Part shown: positions 1-7,436 of the stretch, piece by piece
How positions within the stretch are numbered: position 1 is the first letter of the stretch
How the letters are laid out: every line of letters begins with the position of its first letter
Source of the DNA: Segatella copri
Lineage (GTDB): Bacteria > Bacteroidota > Bacteroidia > Bacteroidales > Bacteroidaceae
Assembly: GCF_015074785.1 (NCBI RefSeq)
Contig: NZ_CP042464.1
Span: 186,001 to 250,000, forward strand
Reading direction: 5' to 3'
Length of the DNA: 64,000 bases
Notes under the pieces: model-generated
What the model was told of the DNA's origin: nothing
Seen by the model: the letters and a program-made list of their open reading frames with translations, nothing else
Databases searched by the model: none
Position numbers and translations under genes: made by a program

Positions 1-379
1 TGTCCTTGCCTACACGTTTGGCAAAGGCTGCGTTCTCCTTGTCGAAAGCTCTGAGCAAGGTCTCGTATTCGGTGCCTATGCCTTGATAGGCGTTTCTCAC
101 CATTTCAGCTGTAACGAACGCCTCACGGTCGGAAAGTCGCTGGTAATGCTTGGCGATTTGAGCCTTGATGTTGTCGAGCGCAAAGTTCACCTCCTTGGCT
201 TCCTTGCTCTTGCCAATGGCTCTGTTGCCCTTGGCATCCCAGATAGCCTTGGTAACGCTCTGCTTGCAACTGAACAGTGCGATTGTTCCGTTGATTGTCA
301 CTCGCCCCATGATTGGGACAATTCCATTTCTCTCCTTGCTTCTATTTACATAGAAGACTGTCTTGAAAGTGCATCTCAT
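1..379 (-). CDS. Tyrosine recombinase/integrase, N-terminal part (runs off left edge)
   Basis: The minus strand is open from an ATG at 379 to the window edge (126 codons, no stop). The translation starts MRCTFKTVFYVNRSKERNG and continues with VPIMGRVTINGTIALFSCK. This is the arm-type DNA-binding start of Bacteroidota site-specific integrases. The SAM-like core-binding region follows (EAFVTAEMVRNAYQGIGTEY, around residues 88-107). The catalytic domain with the R-H-R-Y residues would lie outside the window, so activity cannot be judged. A good -7/-33 promoter sits just upstream at 403-433. Such recombinases move integrative elements or invert surface-protein promoters and genes. Which applies here depends on sequence to the left. 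The overlapping plus-strand reading frame is a shadow. Confidence 0.8.
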   Translation of the reverse strand, partial: MRCTFKTVFYVNRSKERNGIVPIMGRVTINGTIALFSCKQSVTKAIWDAKGNRAIGKSKEAKEVNFALDNIKAQIAKHYQRLSDREAFVTAEMVRNAYQGIGTEYETLLRAFDKENAAFAKRVGKD

Positions 380-402
380 AATTCTTACTTTTTTGTTCGA
401 TG

Positions 403-433
403 CAAAATTAAACTATGAGAGTTGCATGGCAAA
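403..433 (-). promoter_or_regulatory. Promoter of the integrase gene
   Basis: On the minus strand a TAATTTTG -7 box (403-410) follows a TTTG -33 box (430-433) with 19 bases between them. This matches the Bacteroidota sigma-ABfr consensus. The integrase ATG is 23 bases downstream of the -7 box. Confidence 0.55.
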
Positions 434-668
434 ACCAAAACTTACGCAGAATGGAGAAGATTGAACCGCCACCGTTAAAAATGCTTATTAGGGCGTTTTC
501 ATTGGGTAATGATTTGAAAGCATTTCTACTTCTCTAATCTGCTTTTTCCTCATTTCCTTGTCACTGCCAACTAAAGCCAACGACTGCCACAACCACTTGA
601 AACTCAAACAAAATGCTCTATTTTGCTATTTTTTGCCTTTTTAGGCGTTCTTTTTGAAAAAAAAACAC
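434..668. other. Intergenic region with no gene seen; possible element boundary
   Basis: There is no convincing reading frame or RNA gene between the integrase promoter and the next gene. A recombination (att) site of the element whose integrase lies to the left could be here, since integrases often sit close to one end. I see no clear direct or inverted repeat that would mark it. Confidence 0.3.
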
Positions 669-680
669 TATATTTGCACC

Positions 681-944
681 ATGGAAAATATAATTCAGAC
701 TTTCACGAAAGAGGAACAGGCTATTTTTATAGTGGCATTGTTTCTTCTGTTGTTCGCCATAGTTATGAGCTATGCCATGGTTCAAGACTACAGGATATAT
801 CTTGATGAAAACTACAAGGCTCGCTACAGCTTCTGTGATTTCATCAAGAGAGAAAGATACTATATCTATCTGTTTCTCGGACTGACTTTCGTCATCATCC
901 TGGGATTTACAGTATATCTGATGGCAATGAGAGAAAATATGTAA
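681..944 (+). CDS. Small two-helix membrane protein of unknown function
   Basis: This encodes 87 residues, using the ATG at 681 rather than the earlier ATG at 654. A TATATTTG -7 box (669-676) lies between the two ATGs, so only the second can be in the transcript. Two hydrophobic segments (about residues 16-34 and 63-82) flank a charged loop rich in Tyr, Arg and Lys. The N terminus, MENIIQTFTKEEQ, is polar. I recognise no family. Only four bases separate the -7 box from the ATG, so the mRNA is probably leaderless. The next gene starts 31 bases after the stop, so the two may be co-transcribed. Confidence 0.55.
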   Translation: MENIIQTFTKEEQAIFIVALFLLLFAIVMSYAMVQDYRIYLDENYKARYSFCDFIKRERYYIYLFLGLTFVIILGFTVYLMAMRENM

Positions 945-975
945 GAAAGTAGAATAACAATAATAATTTACAGTT

Positions 976-3900
976 ATGAACAACAAAAAACAAAGAAACA
1001 GGCTATTCACGATGCTTCTGCTCGTGATGGCTATCCTCATGCCTTATGAGGGGGCATGGGCAGCCACTAATGTAACGACCTCAAGGCCAGCCCAGGGCGA
1101 TGGCTCGAGCAGTAATCCATTCCAAATTTCCAACGCCAAGGAGCTGGCATGGTTTCGTGACTGGGTGAATGGTACGTATACGGTGAGTGGCAGCGAGTCG
1201 GCTACTACCCACCTCAATGCGTGCGCCAAGCTCACTGCCGACATAGACCTAAAGGACTTCTGCTATGCGGCTGATGCGTCTCAAAACTTAGAAGAACTGA
1301 GCTGGGTGCCTATTGGAAAAAATATTGAAAGGAATTACAAAGGTACTTTCGACGGAAATAACAAGACCATCACTAACCTTTATATCAATGCAACCCAAAA
1401 ATTTATGGGGCTTTTCGGTTGTACCGATCAAAGCACTATTAAGAACTTAACCTTTGAGTATGCAAATGTGACAAATACGCAAGATATCATAGGAATTTTG
1501 GTTGGTTATGCAAATACAAGCACCCTTCAAAATATCAAAATATCAGAAACGTGCCAAATAAGAGGTAATTATACTGGCGGTATTGCAGGTATACTTGATG
1601 GTAACGCCTACAACTGCGTGAACTACGCCACGGTACAAGGCAAAGAAAAAGTCGGTGGTCTTTTTGGCTCCTACCAAAAAACAGGTAATTCTATAACCGC
1701 CTGTGCCAACTATGGAAATGTAACGGCAACAAGTCAGCGTGTAGGTGGCTTGGTTGGCGATTTCAGTGGCGGAACGATCCAAGACTGCGCCAACTATGGA
1801 AATGTAAAAGGTGCAAATAGTGTTGCTGGCTTGGCAGGTTATGTACACAATGGCAAGATACAGAACGTGTTCAGCTATGGCAACATCAGTGCCACGGAAA
1901 GCACGCATGATATAGGCATGGCTTTTGGCTATTCTAAATATGGGGACACTGAAGGCATGGTGGCATACTATAGTGGCGCAAAGCTGACTGCAAACAGCCA
2001 AGAGATTACGGTTAAAGCCTTCGGAAGCGGCAATCTCTCTGAAGATAACGCAACAGGATTTACAGAGACCCAGCTGAAAAGCGGTGTTGTTGCCTATCTG
2101 CTCCAGCAAAATGCTTCGAGCGAAGCAAAATGGGGACAAAATCTGGCTAATAATGGAGACAGTTATCCCGTCATTGGTTCGGAACATCAGGTTTATGCTG
2201 ACAATCTGACTTTAAATTGCAAAACCTATAAGGTGGTGAAGGGTAGTCTCACCAACAATCCTACCAGTTCCGCAATCAGGTATCAACACGGACAGACAAT
2301 AAATCACCACGCTGCAACAAACGCTACTTGCACAGAGGCGGCAACCAAGGAATATTGGCAATGCCAGGACTGCCAAAGGATATATTCCGACAGCCAATTG
2401 ACCAAGGAATTGACTGATGTAACGGACGCAGAGCATCCTGCTCTTGGACACACCAACAATGAGGATGGCTATTGCGACCGTTGCAAGCATTATGTGGCAG
2501 TGAAGCCTTCAGAGCAAAATGGGGTGTACCTGATAGCCAAACCTTGCCACTTGGCTTGGTTCCGCGACTATGTGAACGGAACTATTGTGGACGAAGGCGA
2601 AGTAGCTGGAACTACTCACTCGTCAGCATCTGCCATGCTGACTGCGGATATCGATCTAAAGAACTACTGCCATGCGGCTGAAGACGGCAAGGAACTCTTG
2701 AGTTGGCTTCCGATAGGCAATTCCTATGATCGCTGGAAGGGAAATATGGACGGTCAGGGACACACCATCTCACATCTCTATATCAAGACGGCACAAATCT
2801 ATGTGGGGCTTTTCGGCTATACTGAGGATGCAACTATCCAAAACCTTACCTTTGACTATGCCAAGGTGGAGAATGTGAGCACATGCACCGGTATCTTGGC
2901 AGGATATGCATTTGCATACTCGAATTCTCCAGCACATATAAAGGGTATTAAAACCACAAAGAATTGTACTGTAATAGGACAAGGTCGTACTGGCGGTATC
3001 GTTGGAGATGCCCAAATAAATCTCGAAAACTGCGAGAATCACTCCAGCGTGAAGGGCACGAGCGATGTAGGCGGAATTGCTGGTTCTAGCACTTATAAAA
3101 ACATCAAGTGCTGCACCAATTACGGAACCGTTGAAAACAATAATTCCTCTATTGGTGGAATCATAGGGAGTGCTGATAGACCAAGTATCGAAGATTGCGC
3201 TAACTATGGCAAGATTACAAGCACAGGTTGGCTTGTCGGTGGCATAGCAGGACAAACGTTGATTAACTGCAGTATCCAGAATGTGTTCAGTTATGGAGAT
3301 GTGACGAATACAAATGACAATCCAGGAATCATTATAGGTCGTGTGCACGGTACACTAACCGCAAAGGGTATTGTAACTTACAACAAGGAGGCATTGCTAA
3401 ATAATTCATCTGAGAACATCAAAATAGTTGGTAGCGGAAGTCTGACTTTCGAAGACGGAAAGGTAGAAGCTGACGTGGTCAAGGCTTTCACCAAACAGCA
3501 GATAAAGAGCGGTGAGGTGGCATGGCTGCTGAATGGCTCCACATCTACCCCTGCAGAAGGAAGCATCTTGGTATGGTATCAGAAGTTGGGCGAGAATGGC
3601 GATGAATATCCAGTGCTTACCCCAAGCAACGGGAATACCGTATACAACAATTATTATACTTGCGGTGACAAGCAAGTGAACATTTTCAGCAATACGGAGG
3701 CAAATGCACATGAGAAGTACGACAAGCACGTCAAGGATACGGAGACTCTGTTGACAAACGGACTCTACAGCTCCACTTGTCAGCGATGCGAAAACAACTT
3801 CTTGTATATCAAGGACTTCTGTGGCATTGATGGCAACGACTTGGAGTTGACTGCTAATACTGACGGTTCATACACGACATTCAAACCTGTTGATATCAAT

Positions 3901-4656
3901 GACGATGCGCCTTACAACAGCCCTGTGGACTTCACTGCCCCAACGCTGAACTACACCCGCGACTATCTAGGCGCAGACCAGTGGCAGGCTGTGTACGTGC
4001 CTTTCGAGACTCAGGCTACGGACTGGACCGGCAACGGCATCACCGTGGCAAGCATCAATAACTTCCATGAGTATGAAAAGGAAGATGGCAGTGGCTATGA
4101 GACGGTACTTGAAGTGAAGAAAGCTACTTCTGGAGAGTTTGAGGCTAACACCCCATACTTATTGAGAACAAACGATAGCGGAAGCAAGACTATCACTATC
4201 AATAATGCCAAGTTGCATAAGGCAGAATCGAAAACACACTACTGCATGAGCATGACTCGCAAGTATGACTTCACAGGCATCTACACTCCACAAAGTGGAT
4301 TAGGTCAGGATGGAGTATCGGTTGCAGTGTATGCTCTCAACAAGAAAGGATGCATAGCTCCGTTAAACCCTTCTACCGAAGTTGGTGCACAGCGTTGGTA
4401 TCTTACGGTAAGTAATCGTAATGGTTCTAACATGTCACAAGCATCAAAATCCCGTTCTATCAACATAGATGAGGTTGGCGAGGGATCAACAACTGCCATA
4501 GAGGGCATCCAAGTTATAACCAACAATGAGGCTGATAAAACATCTCTAAATGGTATATATGACTTGCAAGGTCGTAAGCTCTGCAAAGAGCCTACTCATG
4601 GCATCTATATCAAAAATGGTAAAAAATATGTGAAATTCAATAAGTTAGGAATATGA
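976..4656 (+). CDS. Large secreted surface protein with GLUG repeats and an internal duplication
   Basis: The protein has 1226 residues. A signal peptide (LFTMLLLVMAILMPYEGAWA) covers about the first 29. Two long homologous blocks follow, starting at residues 57 (LAWFRDWVNG) and 526 (LAWFRDYVNG). Each opens with a motif like LTADIDLK and WVPIG, then contains several GLUG-type units (GGIAG, VGGLFGSY, VGGLVGDF, VGGIAGSS). GLUG repeats occur in secreted adhesin-like and IgA-peptidase-like proteins. Cys-rich linkers with paired cysteines (CQDCQRIY, CDRCKHY, CQRCENN) follow each block. The C terminus has GIYDLQGRKL and GIYIKNGKKYVKF, the short tail seen on many Prevotella exported proteins. It probably acts on the cell surface as an adhesin or carbohydrate-binding protein. 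No catalytic motif is visible. The stop overlaps the start of the next small gene (ATGA). Confidence 0.75.
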   Translation: MNNKKQRNRLFTMLLLVMAILMPYEGAWAATNVTTSRPAQGDGSSSNPFQISNAKELAWFRDWVNGTYTVSGSESATTHLNACAKLTADIDLKDFCYAADASQNLEELSWVPIGKNIERNYKGTFDGNNKTITNLYINATQKFMGLFGCTDQSTIKNLTFEYANVTNTQDIIGILVGYANTSTLQNIKISETCQIRGNYTGGIAGILDGNAYNCVNYATVQGKEKVGGLFGSYQKTGNSITACANYGNVTATSQRVGGLVGDFSGGTIQDCANYGNVKGANSVAGLAGYVHNGKIQNVFSYGNISATESTHDIGMAFGYSKYGDTEGMVAYYSGAKLTANSQEITVKAFGSGNLSEDNATGFTETQLKSGVVAYLLQQNASSEAKWGQNLANNGDSYPVIGSEHQVYADNLTLNCKTYKVVKGSLTNNPTSSAIRYQHGQTINHHAATNATCTEAATKEYWQCQDCQRIYSDSQLTKELTDVTDAEHPALGHTNNEDGYCDRCKHYVAVKPSEQNGVYLIAKPCHLAWFRDYVNGTIVDEGEVAGTTHSSASAMLTADIDLKNYCHAAEDGKELLSWLPIGNSYDRWKGNMDGQGHTISHLYIKTAQIYVGLFGYTEDATIQNLTFDYAKVENVSTCTGILAGYAFAYSNSPAHIKGIKTTKNCTVIGQGRTGGIVGDAQINLENCENHSSVKGTSDVGGIAGSSTYKNIKCCTNYGTVENNNSSIGGIIGSADRPSIEDCANYGKITSTGWLVGGIAGQTLINCSIQNVFSYGDVTNTNDNPGIIIGRVHGTLTAKGIVTYNKEALLNNSSENIKIVGSGSLTFEDGKVEADVVKAFTKQQIKSGEVAWLLNGSTSTPAEGSILVWYQKLGENGDEYPVLTPSNGNTVYNNYYTCGDKQVNIFSNTEANAHEKYDKHVKDTETLLTNGLYSSTCQRCENNFLYIKDFCGIDGNDLELTANTDGSYTTFKPVDINDDAPYNSPVDFTAPTLNYTRDYLGADQWQAVYVPFETQATDWTGNGITVASINNFHEYEKEDGSGYETVLEVKKATSGEFEANTPYLLRTNDSGSKTITINNAKLHKAESKTHYCMSMTRKYDFTGIYTPQSGLGQDGVSVAVYALNKKGCIAPLNPSTEVGAQRWYLTVSNRNGSNMSQASKSRSINIDEVGEGSTTAIEGIQVITNNEADKTSLNGIYDLQGRKLCKEPTHGIYIKNGKKYVKFNKLGI
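1144..3633 (+). repeat. Tandem intragenic duplication inside the GLUG protein gene
   Basis: Copy 1 covers about 1144-2181 and copy 2 about 2551-3633. The order of motifs is the same in both: LAWFRD, TTH, LTADIDLK, SWxPIG, GLFG, IQN, then GLUG units, a segment with GSGxL, then QLKSG or QIKSG and YPV. The copies have diverged clearly, so the duplication is not recent. Confidence 0.7.
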
Positions 4657-4802
4657 AAAAGAATTATCAGAAACCATCAATCGCTATTGTTGAGTTGGAA
4701 AATTCCTGTGTTCTATTAGCTGGGTCTGACTTAGGACCAGAAAAACCGCCAAAAAGCTATGAGCAGATTCCATTCACAGATGAAGATTGTGATCCTGCAT
4801 AG
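4653..4802 (+). CDS. 49-residue peptide coupled to the GLUG surface protein gene
   Basis: The ATG at 4653 overlaps the stop of the large surface protein gene (ATGA), so translation is probably coupled. The peptide begins MKKNYQKPSIAIVELENSC and continues VLLAGSDLGPEKPPKSYEQ, ending PFTDEDCDPA. The layout KKxYxKPxIxxxEL followed by LLAGS and a Pro/acidic tail resembles small orphan proteins I associate with Prevotella and Bacteroides surface-protein loci, from memory. There is no hydrophobic export signal. It has two cysteines, at 19 and 46. The LAGS position could be a processing point of a secreted or modified peptide, but that is inference. A strong terminator lies 78 bases downstream, so this is the last gene of the unit. 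Confidence 0.6.
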   Translation: MKKNYQKPSIAIVELENSCVLLAGSDLGPEKPPKSYEQIPFTDEDCDPA

Positions 4803-4880
4803 TATTGTGTTTTAGTTTATGCCAAATTGATCGACAAAACATTTGGCAATATTTATCAACCCATACTTCGCAGTTGTTCC

Positions 4881-4920
4881 AAGGGTCTATACACCTCGAC
4901 AAAAGGGTGTATAGACCCTT
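4881..4920. terminator. Terminator after the GLUG protein/peptide unit
   Basis: A perfect 15-bp inverted repeat (arms 4881-4895 and 4906-4920) has a 10-base loop. The T-tract is weak on the plus side, so it may serve mainly as a 3-prime-end stabilising hairpin. Confidence 0.65.
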
Positions 4921-4943
4921 AATTATATGGTGATATTCGTAAT

Positions 4944-5015
4944 CTACATCTCCGCTTTCAGCAGCTTTATCTCCTCTGCCGTCAGCCCCGTCATATCCAT
5001 GATAGACGCTTCATC
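4944..5015 (-). pseudogene. Remnant of a PD-(D/E)XK (Rpn-type) transposase/nuclease C terminus
   Basis: On the minus strand 23 codons before a TAG encode EASIMDMTGLTAEEIKLLKA. This resembles the usual end of Bacteroidota Rpn-family recombination-promoting nucleases, where a TGL(S/T)xEEI motif closes the protein. An in-frame stop lies directly upstream (5016-5018) and no matching N-terminal part is present. I read this as a decayed fragment. The match is short. Confidence 0.4.
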
Positions 5016-5048
5016 CTAGGAAAAGTTTCGGAAAAAGTTAGAGAATGG

Positions 5049-5110
5049 TGAATGTTGAATGTTGAGTGTTGAATGTTGAGTGTTGAGAGGTAAATGTTGA
5101 GTGTTGAATG
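5049..5110. repeat. Short tandem repeat of a GAATGTTGAGTGTT unit
   Basis: About four imperfect units of 14 bases built from AATGTTGA and GTGTTGA. It lies in the gap between the nuclease remnant and the amidase terminator and has no coding potential that I would defend. Confidence 0.6.
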
Positions 5111-5134
5111 AAAGAAATATGACGACAAAGAAAA

Positions 5135-5161
5135 AGGGCGCATCCGGATTGGATGCGCCCT
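5135..5161 (-). terminator. Terminator of the HU-like/smalltalk/amidase operon
   Basis: A perfect 11-bp stem (AGGGCGCATCC with its complement, 5135-5145 and 5151-5161) has a 5-base loop. On the minus strand it is followed by a run of T (5131-5135, then TTTG). Confidence 0.8.
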
Positions 5162-5221
5162 AACTTGTTAAATAAATTCAGAGGATTTCTGCTCATGAAA
5201 AACCCTCTTAATGGAAGAGAA

Positions 5222-5650
5222 TCAGGAAGCATCCAGGAGGTACTGAAGCTTCGTGGCATCAAAACACGGACAGGCTTTCTGAACGCCAGGCAAATCGCGA
5301 TGCCCCAGGATGGTACGGATGCCCGGAAAACGATGGTGAAGATCCTGAATCAGATGCTTCATCGACTCCTTCTGCTTAGGAGTGCGGGTGTCGCTGATGC
5401 AGCCCGAGGGCGAAAGACCACCCTCGTAACAGATGCCTATGCTGTGCGCATTGTAACCGAGGGCATGAGAGCCCATACGCTCTACCGGGCGACAGGCATG
5501 AACCACTCCATCCAGCGTGATGTAGAAATGGTAGCCGATGTCAGTCCAGCCGTTGTTATGAACATGGTCGTAGCGCAGCATCTTCATCGTATAACGGTGA
5601 TTGCAGCGGCTACCGCTGCAATGCACCACTATCATATTGATGTCTCTCAT
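5222..5650 (-). CDS. N-acetylmuramoyl-L-alanine amidase (Amidase_2 / T7 lysozyme-like)
   Basis: The protein has 142 residues. It hydrolyses the amide bond between N-acetylmuramic acid and the stem peptide. The zinc ligands of the family are visible: His in MIVVHCS (residue 10), His in ILGHRDL (about 117) and Cys in CPCFD (about 127). The core GYHFYITLDG is also present. No signal peptide is seen, so the enzyme is cytoplasmic or released by lysis, as is usual for this locus type. It begins 9 bases after the stop of the smalltalk gene and ends the operon. In Bacteroidota this gene order (HU-like protein, smalltalk, amidase) is common, and its cellular role is not settled. Confidence 0.88.
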   Translation of the reverse strand: MRDINMIVVHCSGSRCNHRYTMKMLRYDHVHNNGWTDIGYHFYITLDGVVHACRPVERMGSHALGYNAHSIGICYEGGLSPSGCISDTRTPKQKESMKHLIQDLHHRFPGIRTILGHRDLPGVQKACPCFDATKLQYLLDAS

Positions 5651-5659
5651 AGGCTCCTT

Positions 5660-5764
5660 CTAAAGTCCACCTGCCGAAACGCCCAACGCCCCGAGGAGAG
5701 CTGTCAGTACGGTTACTGCAAACTTGATAATCTCATTCCATTTCTGCTTGTTCTTTTCTGTCAT
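5660..5764 (-). CDS. Smalltalk family small protein
   Basis: The gene has 35 codons including the stop. The product starts MTEKNKQKWNEIIKFAVTVL and continues TALLGALGVSAGGL. A charged start with a Trp, then one hydrophobic helix (about residues 12-30) and a Gly-rich end are the hallmark of the smalltalk family. That family is known only from its position between an HU-like gene and an amidase gene in Bacteroidota. Both neighbours are present here, 25 and 9 bases away. The product could be a membrane-inserted, holin-like partner of the amidase. That is inference from its shape and place. Confidence 0.85.
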   Translation of the reverse strand: MTEKNKQKWNEIIKFAVTVLTALLGALGVSAGGL

Positions 5765-5789
5765 AATCTATTCTGTTTTAAAAGGTTAA

Positions 5790-6410
5790 TTATTCTAATC
5801 CGTCTCCAGTGTTGCCAGTGCTGCCTGTTCCGCCAGTCTGCTCGCCTGAGGTGTTGCCAGTGCTGCCTGTTCCGCCGGTCTGCTCGCCAGAGGTATTGCC
5901 ACCCGTGGTATCGCCGCCAGAAGGAGCATTGTCCTTGGCAGGCTTTTTCTTAGCCTCCTCGATGTCGAGGGTCTTGGCACCCTCCTTCTCAGCCTTGAGG
6001 GCAGCCTTCTGTACGGCACGTGATGCAACCTGCTCAAACTCCATACCTACGAAGATGTTGGCAAGATCGCTGCCAGGGATAAACTGGATGTTCACACCCT
6101 TGATGTTGATGTCGCTCTTGAATTCGGCTGCGGTTGCCGCACCCTCACTGGTAAGCTGGAGGCGGAACTTGCCCAACTCGCCGAAATCAATCTGGTTGCC
6201 TCGCTGCAACTCGATGATCATGTTCTCCTGCATACTGACCAGAACGGCTGTTACATCCGCATAGGATACAGTGGTCTGCATAGAGATCAACTTCGCAAAC
6301 TTCTTGAGCGAAATAGACTCGTTCATCTGAGCACGGGCGTAGAACTTAGGAACTCCTGCTTTGTCACCAAATTTTGACGCAAGCTTTACTAAACTGTAAT
6401 TAATTGCCAT
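5790..6410 (-). CDS. HU-family DNA-binding protein with a Gly/Thr-rich repeat tail
   Basis: The protein has 206 residues, starting at MAINYSLVKLASKFGDKAG. Frame upstream of this ATG is open but overlaps the promoter. Residues 1-125 match the HU-related (HU_rel) family of Bacteroidota, with KFYARAQ, the conserved SLKKFAKLIS helix and FGELGKFRLQL. These proteins have an HU/IHF fold and are about 120-160 residues long. The extra C-terminal tail is low complexity: a Lys/Glu-rich linker and then two copies of a TSGEQTGGTGSTGN-type unit. The tail may vary in copy number. The gene is first in the operon with smalltalk and amidase, with a TATCTTTG -7 box at 6476-6483. Confidence 0.85.
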   Translation of the reverse strand: MAINYSLVKLASKFGDKAGVPKFYARAQMNESISLKKFAKLISMQTTVSYADVTAVLVSMQENMIIELQRGNQIDFGELGKFRLQLTSEGAATAAEFKSDINIKGVNIQFIPGSDLANIFVGMEFEQVASRAVQKAALKAEKEGAKTLDIEEAKKKPAKDNAPSGGDTTGGNTSGEQTGGTGSTGNTSGEQTGGTGSTGNTGDGLE

Positions 6411-6475
6411 AATACATAAAATTTTAAAATTGTGAATAATCATGTTGTGCACCGGTCTCTTCCCGAATGCTGATA

Positions 6476-6483
6476 CAAAGATA
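6476..6483 (-). promoter_or_regulatory. -7 box of the HU-like/smalltalk/amidase operon
   Basis: TATCTTTG on the minus strand lies 65 bases upstream of the HU-like ATG. I see no clean TTTG at the -33 position. Confidence 0.45.
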
Positions 6484-6595
6484 CAACATCGGCGGAGCCC
6501 CACTTGTCCACTTTGGTACGATAAGTACCAGTTGTGCACTATTTGGCTCAATTATGTATACTTTTGCATGCAAGCGTATGCAGCAGAATACTGAT

Positions 6596-6770
6596 ATGGT
6601 TCAGTCAGCTACTCCAGATGGTTCAGTCAGCGAGTCAAGACGTCTCGATAAATCGACGGATACGACTCCGTTAGCCTACGTTGTCGAATCCTTAACCCGA
6701 TGCAGTCGAATCCTTAACCTTGTCCAGCCGTCTGCGTAACCCAGTGCAGCCATATCCTTAACCCAGCTCA
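6596..6770. repeat. Iteron-like array: about eight 22-bp units in one register
   Basis: Units begin at 6596, 6618, 6640, 6662, 6684, 6706, 6728 and 6750. The first two share ATGGTTCAGTCAGC. Units five, six and eight share ATCCTTAACC, with unit seven close (GCGTAACCC). Units five to eight all end near CAG. Units three and four are degenerate but keep the spacing. The array lies upstream of a Rep_3-like initiator gene. Initiators of this kind bind iterons of about 17-22 bp, so this is probably the core of a replication origin or its remnant. Confidence 0.65.
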
Positions 6771-6829
6771 GCCACATCAGTTGGTAAACGGAAGAACATC
6801 ATTTGTTTACCTCATTTGAGTGCTCAATA

Positions 6830-6937
6830 ACTATCAGGGCGAATTAACCTTTTTTGATGACTACCAGGGCCAATAATAGGTACCATCAGAGCCAATCATG
6901 TGCCTTCTGATATGCCCCAATGACTACCAGGGCGAAT
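6830..6937. repeat. Four copies of an ACTACCAGGGCGAAT-like repeat
   Basis: Copies start at 6830 (ACTATCAGGGCGAAT), 6860 (ACTACCAGGGCCAAT), 6882 (ACCATCAGAGCCAAT) and 6923 (ACTACCAGGGCGAAT). Spacings are 30, 22 and 41 bases. They lie between the 22-bp array and the Rep promoter and differ in sequence from that array. They could be a second protein-binding repeat of the same origin. Confidence 0.6.
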
Positions 6938-7113
6938 CTTAAAAATACAAGATGTTGAATATCAGATAGTTAGGTGCTAATTTTTCTTCCCTACATTATA
7001 CCAAGTATATTATATATATACGTTTACATTTTTTACATTATACGTAATACGTGAGGAAAAAGATTTTTTTTTCAACAAATCAGCCACTAAAATGCATTTT
7101 TTCTCTTCAAAAA

Positions 7114-7145
7114 TTTGCATAAGTCTGAAATTAATATTACTTTTG
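7114..7145 (+). promoter_or_regulatory. Promoter of the Rep gene
   Basis: TTTG at 7114-7117 and TACTTTTG at 7138-7145 are separated by 20 bases, a textbook Bacteroidota promoter. The predicted start point is near 7151, which leaves a leader of about 350 bases before the Rep ATG. An 11-codon frame begins at 7150 (MKARRMRFFSR). Whether it is translated is unknown. Confidence 0.65.
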
Positions 7146-7206
7146 CAACATGAAAGCGCGGAGAATGCGATTCTTCTCCCGATGAAGGACACCGGGAAAT
7201 GCTTTC

Positions 7207-7436
7207 GGTTAAGGATTAGAACATAGCTCATTGAGTAGGATTCAGCCCCAAAAGGTGAGTGATCAAACTGTAATCCTTACAGGGCATTCTATGCCTGATA
7301 AATTTGATGAAAATTTATCGGCATGGATGCAGAGTAAGGACATAAGTTTGACAGCAAGAGAAAAGGCTGAAACTCCTTCCATCACGGATTGAGAATTTTT
7401 ATCTTGTTATGTTATCCTTACTCCAATTCCATGCCG
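7207..7436. promoter_or_regulatory. Leader of the Rep mRNA with inverted iteron-core copies and a long hairpin
   Basis: GGTTAAGGATT at 7207-7217 is the exact complement of the iteron core AATCCTTAACC. A long imperfect palindrome spans 7274-7340. Its outer arms are TCCTTAC and GTAAGGA, its middle arms ATGCC and GGCAT, and its inner arms GATAAATTT and AAATTTATC. A further copy of the left arm (TCCTTACTCC, then CCATGCCG) lies at 7415-7436 and could pair with 7319-7340 instead. Iteron-type Rep proteins commonly repress their own gene by binding inverted half-iterons. This arrangement fits that, and also allows two alternative RNA folds. Confidence 0.5.

Noticed and set aside
1543..2187. Long minus-strand frames inside the GLUG protein gene (also 2770-3348)
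   Set aside because: They are antisense to regular Gly/Asn repeats of the real gene, which by codon pattern keep the reverse frame open.
5153..5953. Plus-strand open frame of 266 codons over the amidase/smalltalk/HU region
   Set aside because: It runs antisense to three genes with clear family motifs, and its composition is Arg/His/Cys-rich without domain-like features.
5222..6410. Prophage remnant suggested by the amidase
   Set aside because: No phage structural genes are nearby, and HU-like/smalltalk/amidase is a standard Bacteroidota operon.
6596..6770. CRISPR-like reading of the 22-bp array
   Set aside because: There are no spacers, units are degenerate, and the position ahead of a Rep-like gene fits iterons.
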